Source of the DNA: a virus
DNA length: 39,377 bases
Reading direction: 5' to 3' (one strand)
Virus record (IMG/VR): IMGVR_UViG_3300028388_006417
Location: 1 to 39,377 of that record
Both the position numbers and the translations under genes were made by a program. Of this stretch, positions 7,551-16,414 are shown piece by piece (position 1 is the first letter of the stretch; each line of letters begins with the position of its first letter). Under the pieces are notes generated by a model. The model had not been told where the DNA came from. It saw only the letters and a program-made list of their open reading frames with translations, and made no database searches.

Positions 7551-10003
7551 TGGCAACACGCACACTTGAGATTGTTCGGAAATACACGGCTGACACCAGC
7601 CAGTGGCAAAGAGCCCTGCAACAAATAGATCGCTCCAGCGCCAGCACTGCGAAGGCAATGCAGCGGATGGAACAGCGCATGGACAAAGTTGGCAAGACCA
7701 TGCGCTTGCTTGGAACTGCGGCAAAAGGTTTTGCAGTCGGTTTCGCCGGTGCGTTTTCCGTCAGCTCCCTTCGCAGCGTGACAAGTTTTGCCGACGAGCT
7801 GTCCAACACCGCGCAACGGGTTGGGCAGTCTGTGGAGACGATCCAAGCTCTGCGGGCTGAAGCCGAAAAGGTTGGGTTGAGCTTTAGCGCGACTGATACC
7901 GCCTTGCAACGCTTCAGCCGTCGTGTTGCGGAAGCCCGCCAAAATACGGGGGTGCTGGCCAAAGTCTTCGAGCAGTACGGCGTAAGCTTGCGTGATTCCC
8001 AAGGCAATCAACGCAACGTTAATGCGCTCCTGGAAGATTTCCGAAAGGTGCTGTCCGGGATTCAGGACCCGGCCGAGCGCAACCGGGTAGCAATGGCCGC
8101 GTTTGACACAGAGGGCGTAAAGCTTGGACAGACTCTTGCCAATTTGAACGGAACGCTTGCAGACACTACGGAAGAACTTGCGCGCCAAGGCCGAGTCATT
8201 AGGTCGGAGGCAATAACTGCCGCGGCAGAGCTTGAGACAAGATTCACTGAGACCGCACAACGGCTGCAAACCGTTTGGCGAAACGCAATCGTTAATGTCG
8301 TAGGTTTCATAGACACGTTGGTTGCTCGGTTCAAGACATTTGATCAGCAGTTGGGCGCTTCCACCACCTATCAGATTGACTTGAACATTGACGAAGTTCA
8401 GCGCCAAATCGATAAAGTCACTACCGAAATCAGAAACCTAACAACAGAAGGATCTGGCGGGGCGGTTGGGGTTTTTCAGCGGTTGTTTGGGTCTGACAAC
8501 GCTTTGGCTGCTGCACAAGCGCGCCTCGCGGAACTCAGAGAGCAGCTTGACGCGCTGATTGACCGCCGCAATGCTTTGAGCGCAGCAGAGACGCCTGATT
8601 TTTCGGCTTTGGCCCCGCCTGTAACTGAAGCCTCTGCGCCTGACACATCAGGTTACTCGAAAGCAACGAACGATCTGCGCGAATGGGAGCAGGTTGTAAT
8701 ACGAACGCTGAAGCTTAATCAAACGCAGGCGCAGCGTTTCACTCAGCTTTCTTCAGCGTTTGATGCGGCGGCGAAAAAATTCGGTGTAGATCGAAACCTG
8801 CTTGCGGCTATCGCTAAGCAGGAGTCCGGCTTCAATCAGTTAGCTAGATCAGGCGCCGGAGCTATTGGCGTCATGCAGCTAATGCCTGGGACGGCAAAAG
8901 ACATTGCCCGAGAGACAGGCATTGCTTATAAAGATCTGGTTTCGACGGCTGTTGGTAACATTGAAGGCGGCGCGTTCTACATCGCCAAGCGCCTAAAGCA
9001 ATTGGGCGGGGACGTTACCAATGCATTGGCTGCGTACAACGCAGGCATAGGCAATGTCCAAAAGTTTGGCGGTGTGCCTCCCTTCAAAGAAACGCAAGGC
9101 TATGTCGCCAAAATCGTCCCTGACTACGAGCGGTTGTCTAACGCGACTGGCAACTTGTCGGTGATGATAGATAGATTGAATTCCGCGCAACAGGCTCAAA
9201 ACGACCTATTGCAGCGCGGCGCTGCTGTGTTTGCGGAAACTAGAAATGATGCAGAAAACTATGTAGCCAAAATTCGAGAGCTACAAGAGCTATATTCCGC
9301 TAACGTTATTAGCCAAGAAACCTATATGCGCGCGGTAGAGCAAGAGTCTACCGCGTATCAGCAAGCTACATCTGGCCTTGAGCAATACGCAGCGGGGCTC
9401 AAAGGCGTTAACGAAACCTCAAACACCCTTGCGCAGTCAATAGGTGAGAATGTCACGGTCAGTTTCGGCAATTGGATCGATTCCGCAGTGGACGGCACCT
9501 TCCGACTCCAAGACGCGCTCCGGGGCTTGTTGGGCGACTTGGCAAAAATCGCTTTGCGCTTCGCCTTTTTCGGCGCAAATGGCGGTGGCGGGCTGCTTGG
9601 CGGGCTGCTTGGCGGGCTGTTCGGCTTCGCCAAGGGCGCTGCGTTCCCCGGGCTGCCGCTGCCACAAGGCATCTACACGCAGCCTACGTTCTTCCAGATG
9701 CCGGAGCCAGGCCCGCTCAAGCGGTACGCCAGCGGCGGCGTCCTCGGCGAGGCGGGCGCAGAGGCCGTGCTGCCGTTGAAGCGGCTGCCGAACGGGGATT
9801 TAGGAGTGCAAGGCGGCGGAACCGAGGTCACTATCCACAACTACACCGGAGAGGCCGTCAACCGTCGCAGCCGCCAGCTTGGTGATCGAGAAATTATCGA
9901 GATCGCCATCGGCCAGGTGGAGGAGCGCATTGCCCGCGGTGGCAATAGCACTGCCCGCGCTCTTCAGCAAGCCTACCCCGGAGTCCGCAGGGGAAGACTA
10001 TGA
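7550..10003 (+). CDS. tape measure protein with lytic transglycosylase domain
   Basis: The 817-residue protein begins with helical, coiled-coil-like sequence and a Gly/Ala-rich hydrophobic stretch (about 50-75). A soluble lytic transglycosylase domain follows at about 405-520: catalytic-type Glu425 in AIAKQESGFN, GVMQLMPGTA and ALAAYNAGIGNV. The C-terminus has a Gly-rich segment and the tape-measure ending YASGGVLGEAGAEAVLPLKR. It should set tail length and open peptidoglycan during DNA entry. At 817 residues the tail would be fairly short. The ATG at 7550 overlaps the previous stop; a TTG at 7547 is the only alternative. Confidence 0.88.
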   Translation: MATRTLEIVRKYTADTSQWQRALQQIDRSSASTAKAMQRMEQRMDKVGKTMRLLGTAAKGFAVGFAGAFSVSSLRSVTSFADELSNTAQRVGQSVETIQALRAEAEKVGLSFSATDTALQRFSRRVAEARQNTGVLAKVFEQYGVSLRDSQGNQRNVNALLEDFRKVLSGIQDPAERNRVAMAAFDTEGVKLGQTLANLNGTLADTTEELARQGRVIRSEAITAAAELETRFTETAQRLQTVWRNAIVNVVGFIDTLVARFKTFDQQLGASTTYQIDLNIDEVQRQIDKVTTEIRNLTTEGSGGAVGVFQRLFGSDNALAAAQARLAELREQLDALIDRRNALSAAETPDFSALAPPVTEASAPDTSGYSKATNDLREWEQVVIRTLKLNQTQAQRFTQLSSAFDAAAKKFGVDRNLLAAIAKQESGFNQLARSGAGAIGVMQLMPGTAKDIARETGIAYKDLVSTAVGNIEGGAFYIAKRLKQLGGDVTNALAAYNAGIGNVQKFGGVPPFKETQGYVAKIVPDYERLSNATGNLSVMIDRLNSAQQAQNDLLQRGAAVFAETRNDAENYVAKIRELQELYSANVISQETYMRAVEQESTAYQQATSGLEQYAAGLKGVNETSNTLAQSIGENVTVSFGNWIDSAVDGTFRLQDALRGLLGDLAKIALRFAFFGANGGGGLLGGLLGGLFGFAKGAAFPGLPLPQGIYTQPTFFQMPEPGPLKRYASGGVLGEAGAEAVLPLKRLPNGDLGVQGGGTEVTIHNYTGEAVNRRSRQLGDREIIEIAIGQVEERIARGGNSTARALQQAYPGVRRGRL

Positions 10004-10491
10004 CACTTTCTCCGGCCATGCAGCAGCGGTACACCAGCCAAGTAGACGTTGACTGGTTCGACGTGTTGATCATTAGTCATCCAACCGGGGGCACGTTTTA
10101 TTTGACCAATGCCCATCAGGAGCAAGTCGGCGAGTGGGAAGGCGTTCAACGTACTTTTGCGCCGATTCCTTTTGAGGTTACGCTGCCAAGAATGGATGGC
10201 GAAGGGCAGCAAGACCTCCAAGTTGTTATCTGCAATATAGGAAGTGAGATGTCTAAGGCTCTTGACAAAGTGAAAGAACAGCCGGAAGTCCCAATCACTT
10301 GCGCGTTCACTCAGTACATCAAAGGCAACTTCGCGCCGCAATTTGATCCGCCTATTGTTTTGACGCTTTCCGACGTGGAGCTAACGCGCGAGGTCTTACG
10401 CGGGACGGCAACGCGCAGTGACGTTTTCAATCAGCGGTTCCCCCGAGAGCTGTACCGTACTTCCAACTTCCCAGCGCTGGCCCGTAGATGA
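10000..10491 (+). CDS. minor tail protein, DUF1833
   Basis: The 163-residue protein follows the tape measure with an ATGA overlap and shows the DUF1833 pattern: an early LIISHPTGGTFYLTN segment, FAPIPFEVTLPRMDGEGQQD and a late strand-rich region. Members sit between tape measure and NlpC/P60 genes in many siphoviruses and are probably tail-tip components equivalent to lambda gpM or gpL. Confidence 0.75.
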   Translation: MTLSPAMQQRYTSQVDVDWFDVLIISHPTGGTFYLTNAHQEQVGEWEGVQRTFAPIPFEVTLPRMDGEGQQDLQVVICNIGSEMSKALDKVKEQPEVPITCAFTQYIKGNFAPQFDPPIVLTLSDVELTREVLRGTATRSDVFNQRFPRELYRTSNFPALARR

Positions 10492-10901
10492 TGACGATCG
10501 ATTACACTGACCTTATTGGCAAACCTTGGGTATGGGGCGCCCGTGGGCCAGATGCTTATGACTGCTTTGGTCTGTTGAAAGAGGTTATGCGGCGACTCGG
10601 TATCGACTGGCAATGGGAGGTTGAGCAAGACGGCTTCACCGTTGACCTTGCGCGGAAGATCATTACTCACACGCTTGATAACACGCCGTGGCGAAAGGTT
10701 GACGACGGGACGCTGCAAGTTGGCGACGCAATCTTGATGGGGAGTAACGCTAATTTCAGCCATGTGTGCCCAGTAGTCACCGAGCATGGCGATGCGTTGC
10801 ACACGTCAGCTGGATCAGTAGGTGTGGTTCTGCTGGACCAGCGGCGAATCCGCCGCTACGGGTTCATGCGGCAGGAGGTTTATCGGTGGCACGGATCATA
10901 A
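10488..10901 (+). CDS. NlpC/P60-type tail tip peptidase (gpK-like)
   Basis: The 137-residue protein is a compact NlpC/P60-like domain. The catalytic-type Cys26 is in PDAYDCFGLL, the His92 in FSHVCPVV and a possible third residue is His105. Such enzymes sit at the tail tip and cleave peptide cross-links or process tip proteins. It is the single-domain form, without the Mov34/JAB domain of lambda gpK. It overlaps DUF1833 by ATGA and the J-like gene by 16 bases. Confidence 0.78.
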   Translation: MMTIDYTDLIGKPWVWGARGPDAYDCFGLLKEVMRRLGIDWQWEVEQDGFTVDLARKIITHTLDNTPWRKVDDGTLQVGDAILMGSNANFSHVCPVVTEHGDALHTSAGSVGVVLLDQRRIRRYGFMRQEVYRWHGS

Positions 10902-13327
10902 TTGTCAACAACCCTTTAAACCCTGCCGACTTGGTAGAGCGGGAATGGGTCGGCCCGTATTGCTCGGACGACGGGAAAAGTGGATTCCTGAACATATTCT
11001 ACCCTGAGGGGTTTCCGGGCACTCACCGCACGGTGCTCAATCGGCAACTGCTAGAGGTTGAGGATTACGATGTCGTTTTGAAGCCTGAAGATGAAGTTGT
11101 CCTTATGATTGCTCCAGGTGCCCCCGTCGTGGCGGCAATTGGCGCTGTTTCGTCCGCTATAGCTTCTTCCGCAGTGCTCACGTCTTTGGCCGTTGGGCTG
11201 GCGCTTACCGCAGTCTCCTACATGCTCGCGCCGAAGCCGGGAATGCCTTCTATTCCCGAGACGCCTGCGAGTTTGTCAAGGCCAAAAGCTGAATCCGTAT
11301 ATAACCTTTCCGTTCCGACAAATCAGACCCGCCTTGGGGACGCTATACCAGTAGCTTATGGCAAAAATTTGATTGTGCCTGATTTTATCGCTGAACCATA
11401 TTCTGTTTACGAAAATAATGAGCAAATAGTAAAAATGCTCATGTGTTTAGGGCAGGGAGATTTTGATGTTCATGACGTCTTTTTGAGTGACACAAACGTC
11501 AATAGCCTCAGTTATGACGTTTTCAGCTATAAAATATATCGGCCGAATGAGCACGGCGGTCTAATAGGCCACATATCCAACGACTTTGATGTTGACGAAG
11601 ACGTGATTACGTCGGATGAAGTCGCTGGAATTGAGTTAAAAGGCCCGGAACTCATAAACGTTTCTGCCACTATAGTCAGCGCTGACACGCTCGCTTTGTC
11701 TGCCGCGCATGCGGATATAGTTCCTGGAGCTGATATAACCATAGGTGGAGTTCCTTACACAGTGCAGACGGTGACCGGTCTTGACGTTGTTGTGTCACCG
11801 GCAACACTTACTGATGAGCATTTGTTCTATGATGGCGCGCCAAATAACCCGCGTTATTTATATGATGGCAGCAAGCTCTTATTTGAAACAAACGACTATG
11901 GAGCTTCATACATAAACTCGTGGCCTAACGGTCTTGTTCGGATAGAATTTGATACAGCCACTGGCTTTGACCCGTCAAACCCATATGAAGCAACTGGGGA
12001 CTTGTATAAGTCCCTTACCAATTTTGGCATATATAACAGCTTAGCCATAACCCCGTCTGGGTTGCCGACGACTTCTGGGCTGTACCTCGAAATCGGCGAT
12101 CTGAAATTATATTCCACAGGTACAATTGGGAGCGAAGTAACCATAAATCGCATTGTTTCCAATGGCGGTCTTTCTTTTACTGCGTGCAATGAACATCAAG
12201 TAGTTGACGCTGTCCAATTTGATTATACATTATTACAAGGGCTATTTAACACCGATGAACAGACCGGTGAGTTTTTGGATAAGCAAGTTGATTTAGAATT
12301 TAAGGCGATTGAAATCGATTTGAACGGAGATGATGTTGCAGGAGGTAACGTGGTAAACGAATCTGTAAGCCATGTTGGCGCGACTAACGATCCTTTAAGA
12401 TTTACTCACGCCCTTCTTGTACCGCGCGGCCGGTATCGGGCCGAAATGTTAAAAAGCACTGTGGATAGTGAAAAGAATACGGTTTCAGACAAGGTGACGT
12501 GGAGCGGCCTTAAGGGATATAGCTATTCACGATACAACACCAATGGCTACGGGGACGTGACTCTTCTAGCAATCAAGGCTCAGGCAACCAATGCTTTAAA
12601 CGGTGGCGCGCTTAACCGCGTGTCCGTGCTGGCTACGCGAATTCTGAACGGATCACCGACAACATCTGCGTATGAAGCTCTTAGGGATATAATCACAAAC
12701 ACCCGGTACGGTGCCGCTAGACCTGTATCAGAAATAGACGGTGCTATTACAGGCGAGTTTAATGCCGTTTTTGATTTCGACAGTACCATTTGGGAAGCAT
12801 CTAATACAGTTGTGCAAGCTGTAGATGGTACTATTACGCCGTTAGCAAATACCTTCAAGATTCGGCAGTCGCAACCATCCACAACCCCGCGCATGCGGTT
12901 TAAAGAAGGGGTGACTAGTGGTGGGCTGATCGTTGACGGTAGCTTAGTGCGCACGTATTCGCTTGGGAATCGGTCTGAAAATGATGGGATCGAGATTGAG
13001 TATCGTGACCCAGTTACTTATTTGCCCGCTTATTCTATATACCCTCCTGACTCTGTTAGGCCAAAACTAGTTAAATTGCTTGGTTGTGCGTGCCCGATTA
13101 CTTCATTGAGCAGGGCAAAGGTTTTATGGAATCAAGAACTATACAACCGCTTCACATGGTCTTTTGATAGTGAGCTGGATGCTTTAGTGCTGGAGCCCGG
13201 GGATACAATAGAAATAACTCCGCTGGACGAAGATCCTGTCTTGTGCGTTGTGTCAGAAGTTGCTCACAAAGGACAGTTCAGCTCTTCGGTTATTGCCTTT
13301 GAATATGACGCGAGAGTATACGCATGA
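10886..13327 (+). CDS. tail tip attachment protein, J-like (gpI/gpJ fusion type)
   Basis: The 813-residue protein starts with a beta-grasp-like region (about 1-85), a hydrophobic Ala-rich stretch (about 90-130) and then MLAPKPGMPS leading into the J-type sequence (TRLGDAIPVAYGKNLIVPDF). The rest is beta-rich with fibronectin-like character near the end. These proteins form the central tip and often decide host specificity. I place the start at GTG 10886, because CAGGAGG lies seven bases upstream; the open frame before it is not family-like. Parts of the gene are noticeably AT-rich, as expected for a fast-evolving adhesin. Confidence 0.78.
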   Translation: MARIIIVNNPLNPADLVEREWVGPYCSDDGKSGFLNIFYPEGFPGTHRTVLNRQLLEVEDYDVVLKPEDEVVLMIAPGAPVVAAIGAVSSAIASSAVLTSLAVGLALTAVSYMLAPKPGMPSIPETPASLSRPKAESVYNLSVPTNQTRLGDAIPVAYGKNLIVPDFIAEPYSVYENNEQIVKMLMCLGQGDFDVHDVFLSDTNVNSLSYDVFSYKIYRPNEHGGLIGHISNDFDVDEDVITSDEVAGIELKGPELINVSATIVSADTLALSAAHADIVPGADITIGGVPYTVQTVTGLDVVVSPATLTDEHLFYDGAPNNPRYLYDGSKLLFETNDYGASYINSWPNGLVRIEFDTATGFDPSNPYEATGDLYKSLTNFGIYNSLAITPSGLPTTSGLYLEIGDLKLYSTGTIGSEVTINRIVSNGGLSFTACNEHQVVDAVQFDYTLLQGLFNTDEQTGEFLDKQVDLEFKAIEIDLNGDDVAGGNVVNESVSHVGATNDPLRFTHALLVPRGRYRAEMLKSTVDSEKNTVSDKVTWSGLKGYSYSRYNTNGYGDVTLLAIKAQATNALNGGALNRVSVLATRILNGSPTTSAYEALRDIITNTRYGAARPVSEIDGAITGEFNAVFDFDSTIWEASNTVVQAVDGTITPLANTFKIRQSQPSTTPRMRFKEGVTSGGLIVDGSLVRTYSLGNRSENDGIEIEYRDPVTYLPAYSIYPPDSVRPKLVKLLGCACPITSLSRAKVLWNQELYNRFTWSFDSELDALVLEPGDTIEITPLDEDPVLCVVSEVAHKGQFSSSVIAFEYDARVYA

Positions 13328-13863
13328 CAAAAGTAATCTCAGGCGACCCATGTTTCGGCGGCTATGTCAGCACTGTAGCTTACGAGATGCCATGCCCTGC
13401 CATAGAAGGGTTTGGCTACAGCTCCGGAATGGGGGTGTTGCGCACCACGGTAGCGACGGGCCATGCGCGGCAACGGCGGTTGCATCTAGAGGAGCCCAGG
13501 ACATATAACCTGACCTGGCAGCTAACCACGACGCAGCTTCGGGACTTTGAGGCTTTTGCTTCTAATCATGGGTATGCGTGGCATTTTATGCCGATGGTCA
13601 CTGGTCAGGTCTACGGTTGGTTCCCGGTAGAGCATCCATTGCGTTTTATTTCGGACTACTCAGTAGAGCTTTTGCGTGAAGACCTGTGGGGGGTCTCGGT
13701 CCAGGCTGAACAATACGTCCTAGATCCTGATTGCATGTTTGAACTAATTTGTGATGAGTTGTTGGATTGCCTGCCCCATTATTTCCCTCTTACCAATGCA
13801 GACTTCTCCGGTTTCGCGGCGGCTGTAGGAGCCGACACTACATGGGGGTCCCCAAATGGCTGA
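13324..13863 (+). CDS. tail-tip or baseplate-associated protein, unknown
   Basis: This 179-residue protein overlaps the J-like gene by ATGA. It is beta-rich, with a repeated aromatic pattern (YNLTWQLTTTQLRDFEAF, HGYAWHFMPMV, VYGWFPVEH) and an acidic Cys-containing C-terminus. It lies between the J-like gene and two fibre-like genes, so a tail-tip or fibre-attachment role is likely. I do not recognise the family. Confidence 0.6.
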   Translation: MTKVISGDPCFGGYVSTVAYEMPCPAIEGFGYSSGMGVLRTTVATGHARQRRLHLEEPRTYNLTWQLTTTQLRDFEAFASNHGYAWHFMPMVTGQVYGWFPVEHPLRFISDYSVELLREDLWGVSVQAEQYVLDPDCMFELICDELLDCLPHYFPLTNADFSGFAAAVGADTTWGSPNG

Positions 13864-14278
13864 GGAATGCTGTAAAAAACTAGAAGACGCAATACTGCAA
13901 ACAGAAACCAACGCAGAAAGCGTGTTTGTCCACGCTTGGCAGTATTGGTGGGACACGCTACGGGACTTTGCCAGCAAGCCGGCAGGGTTTTTCATAACAT
14001 TGCCAGGCGCAGCTTACGCTGTTCCTGTGCTGTCGGAGATGCTGCAACGGCTCCAGACCCCACTCGACACCGGGTTCGGAACTTGGCAGTGGTACAACCA
14101 AGATCAGGCCGGAAAAACCATCCTCACACTCCCGCAGGCGCCGGGGAAAGCCAAAGTAGACATTAACGGATCAGACCTTGCCGCACCGCGAGATTATACG
14201 CTGGCTGGGGCCACACTTACTTTCACAGATGGACTTGATGTTGGCGATCTAGTCACAGTGAAAAGCTACGGGGGCTGA
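13856..14278 (+). CDS. tail fibre-like protein with repeated C-terminal module
   Basis: The 140-residue protein has a helical N-terminal half and a beta-rich C-terminal module of about 60 residues (GKTILTLPQAPG, KVDINGSDLA, DYTLAGATLTF, VGDLVTVKSYG). The next gene carries a diverged copy of the same module. Modules with this alternation of NG, DY and GD turns are common at the ends of phage fibres. Binding to a host surface is inferred. Confidence 0.6.
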   Translation: MAEECCKKLEDAILQTETNAESVFVHAWQYWWDTLRDFASKPAGFFITLPGAAYAVPVLSEMLQRLQTPLDTGFGTWQWYNQDQAGKTILTLPQAPGKAKVDINGSDLAAPRDYTLAGATLTFTDGLDVGDLVTVKSYGG

Positions 14279-14282
14279 AGAG

Positions 14283-14726
14283 ATGGCTGTTAACTGTATA
14301 AAGGCGGTCTGTAACGCTGCCGATCTGCTAGCCGACAGATTGGCAAAATTCACTAAAGACATGGGTGAATTGATCGGCAAGTTGCCAATCTACCTTCAAC
14401 ACATTCGATGTGTTGTGACTGGCGCCGCGGGGCAAATATGCAATACGCCAAGCATCCCGGCCGCGCACCCAACGCTGGCCGAGATGCTGTCAAGGTTAAA
14501 CGCAACCTCAATTGCTGGAGTCGACGGGGACAGCTTTACGGCATCTGACGGGCAAACGGTGTTCACCCTAGGTGGCGCAGTAACAAACGCCAATTACATT
14601 GAGGTCAAGATGAATGGCGCGCTGCAACACGAAACGCAAGATTTCAGCGTAGCTGGCACTACGCTGACTTTTGTTTACCCTCTGGTCGCCGGGGACCTTG
14701 TGGACACTAGGCGCTTCTACGTCTAA
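14283..14726 (+). CDS. tail fibre-like protein, paralogous module
   Basis: The 147-residue protein starts four bases after the previous stop. Its C-terminal module (GQTVFTLGGAV, EVKMNGALQH, DFSVAGTTLTF, AGDLVDTRRFY) aligns with that of the preceding gene; both have a Cys-containing helical N-terminal half. This looks like local duplication and divergence. It is the last rightward gene of the structural block and converges on the leftward gene at 14738 with only 11 bases between stops. Confidence 0.6.
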   Translation: MAVNCIKAVCNAADLLADRLAKFTKDMGELIGKLPIYLQHIRCVVTGAAGQICNTPSIPAAHPTLAEMLSRLNATSIAGVDGDSFTASDGQTVFTLGGAVTNANYIEVKMNGALQHETQDFSVAGTTLTFVYPLVAGDLVDTRRFYV

Positions 14727-14737
14727 CAGCAAGGTCG

Positions 14738-15127
14738 TCATTGCCACCGCCGACGCGTTGCGTAGTGCAGCGCAACCGCTGCGGCGAGCATCAGCGCCAG
14801 CGTCGAGGGCGCGCTGATAGGGATTGGACCGCCGCCGCCCTCGGCCTCGGGCCGCGGCGTGCCGTCGGGCGCGACGCTTTGGCAGGTCACGTACAGGTCC
14901 TGGTGATGGTCGTTCTCCAGGCGGAAGTGCGTGCACTCCTTGTAAGAGCCCACGTCGCGGATCGCGAACGGAACTGCGGCTGCATGCACCGCGTAGTGTC
15001 CGGGCTCCATGCAGTACGCAAGCTTCCAGTCGTCCCACCGACCGCGCGCATCCCACACCGCGAACTGCTGAGTGCCGTCCGTGGCACGCGGAAGCTGATG
15101 TACCAGAAACGTGTTCACAGACCCCAA
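14738..15127 (-). CDS. C-terminally membrane-anchored protein with PEP-CTERM-like tail
   Basis: The 129-residue protein has a soluble N-terminal region with several Cys and aromatic residues (YCMEPGHY, ECTHFRLEN). A Pro/Gly linker follows, then a C-terminal segment SAPSTLALMLAAAVALHY ending TRRRWQ. That ending has the form of a PEP-CTERM sorting tail (Pro-Ser, hydrophobic helix, Arg cluster). No N-terminal signal peptide is visible, which is atypical for an exosortase substrate. It overlaps the lipoprotein gene by 13 bases. Role unknown; a lysis or envelope function is possible. Confidence 0.6.
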   Translation of the reverse strand: MGSVNTFLVHQLPRATDGTQQFAVWDARGRWDDWKLAYCMEPGHYAVHAAAVPFAIRDVGSYKECTHFRLENDHHQDLYVTCQSVAPDGTPRPEAEGGGGPIPISAPSTLALMLAAAVALHYATRRRWQ

Positions 15128-15621
15128 ACCCCGCGGTCAGCGTCCATCTTCGCGTCCAGCGCCTTGCGCTCCGCCTCTGTCAGCGGCCTGGCGTCCTCAC
15201 AGCGCGCCTCAGCGCCCTTCTCGATGAGCGGCCAGGCCAGTGCTGGGACACCCACTAGAGCCAGTCCTGCCCACCCTACAGGCCCGAACGCGGCTACTGT
15301 GGCGCCCCACGCCGCCGGGCCTAGACCCCCGACAGCGATGATCTTCTGCGCTTCCTCGCAGTCCTCTGGGGTGTTGTTCTCCGCCATGGCGGCCATCCGC
15401 ATCTTGACGGGCGCCAGCATAAGGCCCATGGGGTTCATTTCGACGAACCCGCTGGACAGCGTAGCGCCGATGGCCGTGCCGGCGTCCGCGGTCTGCGCCA
15501 CGTCGCCGACATAGGCCAGCGGATTGTCGGGGCGGCCTTCGACCTCCCGGCCCGGGGGCTTCGTGATGGCACAACCCGTCACGGTCAGTGCCACCACCGC
15601 GGAAATAATTGCTCGTTTCAT
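15115..15621 (-). CDS. lipoprotein with hydrophobic C-terminal region
   Basis: The 168-residue protein opens with a lipoprotein signal (MKRAIISAVVALTVTGCA, lipobox Cys at 17). A Gly/Ala/Trp-rich hydrophobic region lies at about 95-135 (GLGPAAWGATVAAFGPVGWA), then a charged C-terminus. It would be lipidated and held in the envelope. GAGG lies upstream of the ATG. Possible roles include an outer-membrane spanin or superinfection exclusion, but no spanin partner is obvious. Confidence 0.65.
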   Translation of the reverse strand: MKRAIISAVVALTVTGCAITKPPGREVEGRPDNPLAYVGDVAQTADAGTAIGATLSSGFVEMNPMGLMLAPVKMRMAAMAENNTPEDCEEAQKIIAVGGLGPAAWGATVAAFGPVGWAGLALVGVPALAWPLIEKGAEARCEDARPLTEAERKALDAKMDADRGVWGL

Positions 15622-15668
15622 GTTTAAATCCTCGTTGGTTTTGATTTAGCGTATCAGCTTGCCAAATT

Positions 15669-15818
15669 TCAAATTACATTTTGAGCCTCCTCAGCAATTC
15701 GCTGAATTTCTTCGCCGATTTTCTTAACGGCTTCCCAGTCGATGGGTTGAGGGAGAGAAAGGATTTTTTGCACTTCAGCGACCAGCCGGAGTTCATATTC
15801 AGATAGATCTTTGATCAT
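15669..15818 (-). CDS. 49-residue helical protein, unknown
   Basis: Read directly from the sequence: an ATG at 15818 opens a 49-codon frame coding MIKDLSEYELRLVAEVQKIL and continuing through SLPQPIDWEA to EEIQRIAEEA. The product is two amphipathic helices split by a Pro-rich turn. The start overlaps the preceding zinc-knuckle gene by 20 bases, and the frame fills an otherwise empty gap. No strong ribosome site is visible, so coupling to the upstream gene is assumed. Confidence 0.5.
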   Translation of the reverse strand: MIKDLSEYELRLVAEVQKILSLPQPIDWEAVKKIGEEIQRIAEEAQNVI

Positions 15819-16158
15819 GGTAGTAGCTCAGCTTCTTTGGGTTAGAACCAGCGGGCACGGGCCAGCTAGGTCCGGTGCTGAAAGGAGGTTCGGCAGCTTT
15901 TTTGTGCCCGCCGTCACTCAATTCTCTCACGCAAGAAGGGCACAGCATCGGGTACACAGTTCGCTTTATGCGCCGTCGTACTTCGCTTACTCTGTAAGCG
16001 TATTCTCCTCCACAGCATGAGAATTGTACTTTCAGTCTGTCCGCTGAAGGGCGGCCGCCTGGGTCTGCTTTAACGTCCAAAATCCTCGCGTTCATTTCAG
16101 GTATGAAACCGCCGTTGACGTAGGAATGAGGTTTTTGTTTTCCCGGCATTTTACTCAT
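15799..16158 (-). CDS. small zinc-knuckle protein, unknown
   Basis: The 119-residue product has a CCGGEYAYRVSEV segment followed by YPMLCPSCVREL, giving a CC...CPSC set that could bind one zinc ion, and a basic helix between them. The C-terminal 35 residues are Pro/Ser-rich and probably disordered. AGGAG lies 14 bases before the ATG. It is the first gene after a strong leftward terminator and so should have its own promoter, which I could not identify. Confidence 0.55.
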   Translation of the reverse strand: MSKMPGKQKPHSYVNGGFIPEMNARILDVKADPGGRPSADRLKVQFSCCGGEYAYRVSEVRRRIKRTVYPMLCPSCVRELSDGGHKKAAEPPFSTGPSWPVPAGSNPKKLSYYHDQRSI

Positions 16159-16215
16159 TTTTTGCGCTTAGTCTCCTGATAGATACTCGGCAAGACTTTT
16201 CCCTTTGTCTTCTTC

Positions 16216-16241
16216 AAAAAGGTAGCCGCTTACGGCGGCTA
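16216..16241 (-). terminator. rho-independent terminator, leftward
   Basis: Perfect seven-base arms (16241-16235 and 16229-16223, TAGCCGC/GCGGCTA) enclose a five-base loop and are followed leftward by CC and five T. It would end leftward transcripts from the MazG and zinc-finger region. Confidence 0.75.
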
Positions 16242-16414
16242 ATCGGATCGGTCACCCAAGGGCAGGATGTACCTAGCGAACTAGGTGGACGCGATGTATG
16301 GAAGCTTGCGACACCGCGGACCTCTTTGACCCAGGCCCGATCTGTCGGCGTTTTTCACGCAACGGGGCACTGACTTGAATAGGTTAAACGTGTGGAAACA
16401 CCTATTCGAGCCGC
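16242..16414. other. noncoding stretch with several inverted repeats
   Basis: No credible gene is seen here. The stretch holds ACCTAG-CGAA-CTAGGT, a small CCGA/TCGG hairpin followed on the plus strand by CG and five T, and a long dyad at 16374-16384/16400-16410. The dyad has 11-base arms with one mismatch and encloses 15 bases; its arms contain AATAGGT/ACCTATT, resembling the motif repeated at 38884-38996. It could be a structured RNA, a regulatory site, or the 3' leader of the leftward unit. Confidence 0.4.

Noticed and set aside
14741-15514. Plus-strand frame of 257 codons after the last tail gene
   Set aside because: The opposite strand has a lipobox protein and a PEP-CTERM-like protein with sensible starts; the plus frame is Arg/Ala-rich with no motif.
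16242-16414. tRNA gene
   Set aside because: Hairpins are present but no cloverleaf with T-loop and acceptor pairing could be assembled.
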